Of a stretch of 45,958 bases of DNA, positions 42,671 to 45,958 are shown piece by piece. The stretch covers positions 1-45,958 of the forward strand of contig MESQ01000077.1 of NCBI GenBank assembly GCA_001771065.1, written 5' to 3'. The DNA is from Burkholderiales bacterium RIFOXYD12_FULL_59_19. Lineage in GTDB: Bacteria; Pseudomonadota; Gammaproteobacteria; Burkholderiales; Burkholderiaceae_C. Below the pieces are notes generated by a model. It was not told the DNA's origin. It did no database searches and was given only the letters and a program-made list of their open reading frames with translations. The number at the start of each line of letters is the position of its first letter. Positions within the stretch are counted from its first letter, which is position 1. Position numbers and translations under genes: made by a program.

Positions 42671-43252
42671 ATGACAAGAAATCCGCTTGGCCTGCGCATT
42701 GCAGGCATCACTTTGGCCGGGGTAATGGCGCTTTATATGGCGGGTTGCAGCAAGGTTGAAGAACCCGCCAGAGCACCAGCGGCCAACACCACCATCGGCA
42801 CTGAAATTGACGACAGCCTGCTCACCACCCGGGTCAAGGCGGCGCTGCTGGACAACATCGACATCAAAAGCTTCGACCTCAAAGTGGAAACCCGCAAGGG
42901 CGACGTGATGCTGAGCGGTTTTGTCGATAACCAAGACCAGATTGACCATGCGCTGGCCATTGCCCGCAGCGTGCCCGGCGTGGTCACGGTCAACAATGGC
43001 GTCAGCCTCAAGGGCGCACCCACCACCATCGGCACCAAGATTGACGACGTCGTCATCACCGCCCAGGTCAAGGCCGCCCTGATGGTTGACGACAGCGTCA
43101 AAAGCGCCGACATTGCTGCCGTCACGCGGGACGGCATGGTCCAGCTCAGTGGCTTTGTCAACAACCAGGAGCAAATTGATCGTGCCCTGGAAGTGGCTCG
43201 CACCATCAAAGGTGTGAGCGGTGTCAACAATCAAATGACGATCAAGAAATAA
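42671..43252 (+). CDS. Two-BON-domain lipoprotein (OsmY/DolP-like)
   Basis: A 193-residue lipoprotein (GVMALYMAGC lipobox) with two BON domains: IDDSLLTTRVKAALLDNIDI with GDVMLSGFVDNQDQIDHALA, and IDDVVITAQVKAALMVDDSV with GMVQLSGFVNNQEQIDRALE. The repeats are very similar, which suggests an internal duplication. OsmY and DolP guard outer-membrane integrity under osmotic and other stress. ATG 42671 follows GGAG (42661-42664). The glycine-zipper lipoprotein gene starts 12 bases after the stop, with CGGGAG between, so the two form an operon divergent from mlaE. Confidence 0.92.
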   Translation: MTRNPLGLRIAGITLAGVMALYMAGCSKVEEPARAPAANTTIGTEIDDSLLTTRVKAALLDNIDIKSFDLKVETRKGDVMLSGFVDNQDQIDHALAIARSVPGVVTVNNGVSLKGAPTTIGTKIDDVVITAQVKAALMVDDSVKSADIAAVTRDGMVQLSGFVNNQEQIDRALEVARTIKGVSGVNNQMTIKK

Positions 43253-43264
43253 CGGGAGTAAGAA

Positions 43265-43741
43265 ATGAAAACATTGAACAGATTGACGGCGTCTTCCGCC
43301 ATTGCGGCTACATTGATACTCGGCGCCTGCGCCGACATGAACAGCCCGGCCTACCCCAACGCGGGTACGGCCTACCCGCAGCAGAGCACCAGCAGCTACA
43401 CGCAGTATGGCGTGGTGCAGACCATTACGCTGGTGCCACAGAACAGCACCAGCACCCCCATTGGCGCGGGCACCATTGCTGGCGCCGTGGTGGGTGGCAT
43501 TCTTGGCCATCAAGTGGGCAGTGGCTCGGGCAACACAGCAGCCACCGTGCTCGGTGCGGCGGGCGGCGCTTACGCCGGTCATGAACTGGAAAAGCGCAAC
43601 CAGACCCAACAAGGCAGTGTCTACCAGTTGACGATCCGCCTTAACAATGGCAGCTACCAGACCCTGACCCAGACCACTCACAACGATATCCGGGTGGGTG
43701 ACAGCGTGCGCATCGACAACGGTGTGGCACAGCGTTACTGA
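43265..43741 (+). CDS. Glycine-zipper (2TM) outer-membrane lipoprotein, SlyB-like
   Basis: A 158-residue lipoprotein with lipobox LGAC (IAATLILGAC). A Ser/Tyr/Gln-rich stretch follows, then VVQTITLVPQ, the glycine-zipper segment (IGAGTIAGAVVGGILGHQVG, TVLGAAGGAYAGHELEK) and a C-terminal beta region (SVYQLTIRLNNGSYQTLTQT; IRVGDSVRIDNGVAQRY). This is the SlyB/Pcp-type architecture; SlyB supports the outer membrane under stress. ATG 43265 follows GGGAG. A pair of palindromic repeats follows the gene and separates it from the convergent regulator gene. Confidence 0.9.
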   Translation: MKTLNRLTASSAIAATLILGACADMNSPAYPNAGTAYPQQSTSSYTQYGVVQTITLVPQNSTSTPIGAGTIAGAVVGGILGHQVGSGSGNTAATVLGAAGGAYAGHELEKRNQTQQGSVYQLTIRLNNGSYQTLTQTTHNDIRVGDSVRIDNGVAQRY

Positions 43742-43750
43742 GACCTTGCA

Positions 43751-43850
43751 GGTCAGACCACTCGCGTAGCGACGTGCTCTGACCCCAACTGATTAGATGC
43801 TTGCGGGTCAGACCACTCGCGTAGCGACGTGATCGCACCTCTGACCCCAA
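43751..43850. repeat. Two copies of a palindromic intergenic repeat
   Basis: Both copies begin GGTCAGACCACTCGCGTAGC and continue GACGTG (43751-43776 and 43806-43831), then reach CTCTGACCCCAACT (43777-43790 and 43839-43852). GGTCAGA pairs with TCTGACC, and an inner TCGC-GTA-GCGA hairpin is present. The second copy has six or seven extra bases before the closing arm. They lie between two convergent genes, and the second reaches the stop codon of the regulator, so they may act as a bidirectional terminator. Confidence 0.75.
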
Positions 43851-44567
43851 CTAATTTCCCACGTCGTAGAGCAGGCGGTTGAGTTCCTTCTTGACCACGC
43901 CGTAGCATTCGCAGGCGTGCGCTTCAAGACCGGCACGGTCGAGCACGCCAATGTGGCCGCGGCGGTAACGGATGTAGCCCAGGGTTTGCAGGTGTCCGGC
44001 CGCATCGGTCACACTTTCGCGGCGCACGCCCAGCATGCTGGCCACCAGCTCCTGCGTCATCACCAACTCGCGCTCGGGCAAGCGGTCTTGCGTCAGCAGC
44101 AGCCAGCGGCAGAGTTGCTGTTCGACCGAATGGTGACGGTTGCAGGCGGCGGTTTGCGCCATTTGTGTCATCAGGGCCTGGGTGTAGCGCAGCAACAGGC
44201 GTTGCAGCGCACCGCCCTGGTCAAACGCCTCTTTCAACACATGACGATCCAGCCGGTAAGCCTGGCCAGCGGTTTGCACCACGGCCGAGCTAGAGGTCGT
44301 GTCACCACCCATGAACAGCGAAATGCCCACCACACCTTCGTTGCCCACACCGGCGGTCTCGGCGGATGCACCGGTTTCGGTCACATAGTGCAGCGACACG
44401 ATGGAGGTGGTGGGAAAGTAGGCGTGGCGCATTTGTGTGCCGGGGTCGTACAGCATTTGGCCCAACGGCAGCGGCACCAGTTCCAAGTGCGCGGCCAGCG
44501 GCTCGTAGTCCTTGGTCGGCAAGGCCGCCAGAAGATGGTTTTGATTTGGGTTTTGGGGGGATAACAT
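43851..44567 (-). CDS. Crp/Fnr-family transcriptional regulator
   Basis: A 238-residue regulator with an N-terminal cyclic-nucleotide-binding-like beta-roll (about 20-115: LPLGQMLYDPGTQMRHAYFP), a dimerisation helix (about 118-142) and a C-terminal winged helix. In the recognition helix, MLGVRRESVTDAAG, R183 and E184 align with Arg180 and Glu181 of E. coli Crp, which read GTG/CAC half-sites; Arg185 is replaced by Asp188. The pocket region GNEGVVGISLFMGG lacks the GExxL...RSA cAMP signature, and no Fe-S cysteine set is present, so the signal is unknown. The matching GTG-N8-CAC sites upstream of many genes in this window make it a candidate regulator. The gene follows the REC-PAS gene on the same strand. 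Confidence 0.9.
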   Translation of the reverse strand: MLSPQNPNQNHLLAALPTKDYEPLAAHLELVPLPLGQMLYDPGTQMRHAYFPTTSIVSLHYVTETGASAETAGVGNEGVVGISLFMGGDTTSSSAVVQTAGQAYRLDRHVLKEAFDQGGALQRLLLRYTQALMTQMAQTAACNRHHSVEQQLCRWLLLTQDRLPERELVMTQELVASMLGVRRESVTDAAGHLQTLGYIRYRRGHIGVLDRAGLEAHACECYGVVKKELNRLLYDVGN

Positions 44568-44579
44568 GGATGGCCCTGA

Positions 44580-44692
44580 TGTTCTTGTTATCTTATTGAT
44601 GTTTTGAGGTCAGTTCGACACGACTTTCTGTTGGCTTGCGAATTCGCAAGCATTCTTGTTCTTGCTATCTTATTAATGCCTCAAAGTCAGCT
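44580..44692 (-). repeat. Diverged 36-bp direct repeat carrying a duplicated gene tail
   Basis: GTTCTTGTTATCTTATTGAT (from 44581) and GTTCTTGCTATCTTATTAAT (from 44657) start two copies of about 36 bp each. On the reverse strand both encode a protein end: VELTLRH-stop in the REC-PAS gene and VELTSKHQ-stop in the copy. The eight differences I count are all transitions. This is probably the scar of a deleted duplicate gene. Confidence 0.6.
44634..44651. promoter_or_regulatory. Perfect 18-bp palindrome upstream of the crp/fnr-type gene
   Basis: GCTTGCGAATTCGCAAGC is fully self-complementary. It lies between the REC-PAS stop and the regulator start (67 bp upstream of ATG 44567). It could be an operator, or a terminator stem without a T run. 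No GTG-N8-CAC site is present in this interval. Confidence 0.45.
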
Positions 44693-45494
44693 CCACCCCA
44701 ATGCCACGGTAGCCAATAAAGCGGCTGCTGCTGTTGAACATGGGCTCGCCGCTGACCTGAAAAGTCTGCTGGCTGCCATCGGCATTGACGCGGTGAAAGA
44801 CAAAGTCCAGAAACGGCTGTCGCTCGGCGATGGTGACGCGCAGCTTGTTGCGCTCTACCTCATTCCAACCATTGACCTGAGCGGCCTCTTTCTGGCCATT
44901 CAGTGACTCCACCTGAATGCCAAGCATCTCCAGCACCGGGCCTGAAACCTTGCTGAAGTGGCCGTTTTCGTCTTGTTCCCAGTACCAATCCGAGGCCAGC
45001 TCGGTCAGGCTGCGGTAACGTGCCTCGCTCTCGCGCAGCTCGGCGGTGCGCTCGGCCACCGTGGCTTCGAGCTGCTTGTTGTAGTCAGCCAGCTTGCGGT
45101 ACAGCAGGCGCACTTCGAGCATGTTATGGATGCGCGTCTTGACCTCGACCAAATCAAACGGCTTGCTGATGAAGTCCTTGGCGCCAGCCGCCAGCGCGCG
45201 CAGCTTGTGGCCCGGCTGGGCGGTCAACACAATCACCGGCAGGTAGTGGTCGTTGACGTTGGTCTTGAGGCCTTCCATCACCTGAAAGCCGTCCATGACC
45301 GGCATTTGCAGGTCAAGCAAAATCAGGTCATAGCCGTTTTTACGGTGCAGCGCACACACTTCCTCGGGCTTCATGGTGGAAGTCACCTGGGTGTAACCGG
45401 CGTCGGCCAGCAGCTGCTCCAGCAGTTGCACATTGGCCAGTTGATCGTCCACGATCAGGATGCTGGCTTGGTGAATTTCGACCGTCATGGGCAT
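44673..45494 (-). CDS. Response regulator (REC) fused to a PAS sensor domain
   Basis: A 273-residue protein. REC domain, residues about 10-125: acidic pair D16/D17 (LIVDDQ), phospho-acceptor D61 (LILLDLQMPVMDG) and K111 (FISKPFD). A coiled linker follows (KLADYNKQLEATVAERTAEL). The PAS domain (about 158-273) has YRSLTELASDWYWEQDENGH and ends FIGYRGIGVELTLRH. Proteins with this PAS end normally continue into a histidine kinase or GGDEF domain; here it stops, so output must go through a partner. ATG 45494 has AAGGAA seven to eight bases upstream; the longer frame to 45548 lies over the promoter. Site H lies 82 bp upstream. Confidence 0.88.
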   Translation of the reverse strand: MPMTVEIHQASILIVDDQLANVQLLEQLLADAGYTQVTSTMKPEEVCALHRKNGYDLILLDLQMPVMDGFQVMEGLKTNVNDHYLPVIVLTAQPGHKLRALAAGAKDFISKPFDLVEVKTRIHNMLEVRLLYRKLADYNKQLEATVAERTAELRESEARYRSLTELASDWYWEQDENGHFSKVSGPVLEMLGIQVESLNGQKEAAQVNGWNEVERNKLRVTIAERQPFLDFVFHRVNADGSQQTFQVSGEPMFNSSSRFIGYRGIGVELTLRH

Positions 45495-45575
45495 GATCAA
45501 TTCCTTGTTGTCTGACTGTAATTTAAACAGTATTTTCAAAATAATCATAGTGCGCTATCAAGCGCTCGCAAATCC

Positions 45576-45589
45576 GTGCGCCAACACAC
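45576..45589 (-). promoter_or_regulatory. Crp-type site H upstream of the REC-PAS gene
   Basis: Read toward the gene, the site is GTGTGTTGGCGCAC followed by GGAT. This is one base different from site G (GTGTGTTGTCGCAC, then AGAT). TATGAT (45549-45544), a good -10, is centred 36 bp downstream of the site centre. The start codon is 82 bp away. Confidence 0.5.
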
Positions 45590-45958
45590 ATAGGCCCTAC
45601 CGACTCATCAAGCAATTACATGTAATTTTGCCTGGTCATCTTTGGGTGCATTGCGTTGTTGCAAAATGCTTCCCGGTTTCAGGATGGTGCGCAGAAAAGC
45701 GCCTGGGCGCAAAAAAGGGAGCTACGGTGGTCGATTCCGGGGCGTTGACAGGCGGCTTTCATGCACGGCCTGGCGACTGGGTCATGCCTCAAGTCTTTCA
45801 GCCACATTCCGTTCGAATTGCAGCCCAGCTCCCAAACACCCTTTGCGGCCGACGCCGTCAGGCGTGGTGATCTGGTCGTGTGACCGGGCTTTGGGGTGAA
45901 AGGCGCGCGCTGACAGTCGGTGGCGTACTGCACTTGGTTTTTCGCGCGTGATTTCGCC
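45590..45958. other. Gene-poor window end
   Basis: About 370 bp with no recognised gene. It holds a perfect 14-bp palindrome AATTACATGTAATT (45614-45627). On the reverse strand, a frame is open from the window edge to a TGA at 45782-45784 (58 codons, ending FERNVAERLEA); it could be the 3' end of a gene outside the window, but no family is recognised. Other open frames here look random. Confidence 0.35.

Noticed and set aside
43751..43850. Attachment site or tRNA-derived repeat near the regulator
   Set aside because: The repeats are palindromic and close together, there is no integrase or tRNA in the window, and REP-like structure explains them better.
45679..45933. Reverse 84-codon frame at the window end
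   Set aside because: No ribosome site or domain, and composition like the other random frames in this stretch.

Overview
The window looks like a chromosomal segment of a betaproteobacterium, most likely a Comamonadaceae member of the Rhodoferax/Polaromonas type. This is inferred from the high GC content at third codon positions and from the protein repertoire: two-partner secretion with YDG/MBG repeats, DUF3494 lipoproteins, a STAS-MlaE/MlaF/MlaD/auxiliary-lipoprotein operon, cyclic beta-1,2-glucan synthase, CsbD and BON proteins. No tRNA, rRNA or CRISPR array was seen.

Layout. 1-2257: a complete IS1182-family element beside a broken GGDEF fragment. 2258-5389: a tight molybdenum cofactor operon, moaA-mobA-moeA. 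5485-12935: a long same-strand run of small stress and membrane proteins (DUF1328, DUF883-like, YqjE-like), an AI-2E/PerM transporter, cbpA-cbpM, a P-type cation ATPase and a Ca2+/cation antiporter. 12917-13276, reverse strand: a small gene and a decayed Lon C-terminus. 13455-18940: TpsB, TpsA and an L,D-transpeptidase-like protein. 19116-33297: two DUF3494 lipoproteins, an OmpA protein, a small membrane protein and a 2834-residue cyclic glucan synthase. 33294-38740: a hydrolase, BON, CsbD, a YXWGXW-repeat protein, AsmA and a phospholipase D-type lipoprotein. 38911-42554, reverse: an Mla-type lipid transport operon. 42671-45494: a two-BON lipoprotein, a glycine-zipper lipoprotein, a Crp/Fnr regulator and a REC-PAS protein.

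Most of the window after the moa operon concerns the cell envelope: surface secretion, outer-membrane proteins, periplasmic glucan, lipid traffic and stress proteins. The main observation is that nearly every transcription unit here has a GTG-N8-CAC site in its upstream region, usually followed by GAC or GA. In most cases a -10-like hexamer lies about 31-36 bp from the centre of the site, which is the spacing of a class II (about -41.5) Crp-type activator. A Crp/Fnr protein with an Arg-Glu recognition helix and no cAMP-pocket signature is encoded at 43851-44567. I propose a local envelope/stress regulon under that protein. Two of these promoters (asmA and mlaE) share an identical 11-mer just before the start codon and look leaderless.

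A second clear observation is genome history. The block L,D-transpeptidase / DUF3494 lipoprotein / OmpA was tandemly duplicated, and complementary members were then lost, leaving an OmpA tail and a transpeptidase remnant between the two lipoprotein genes.
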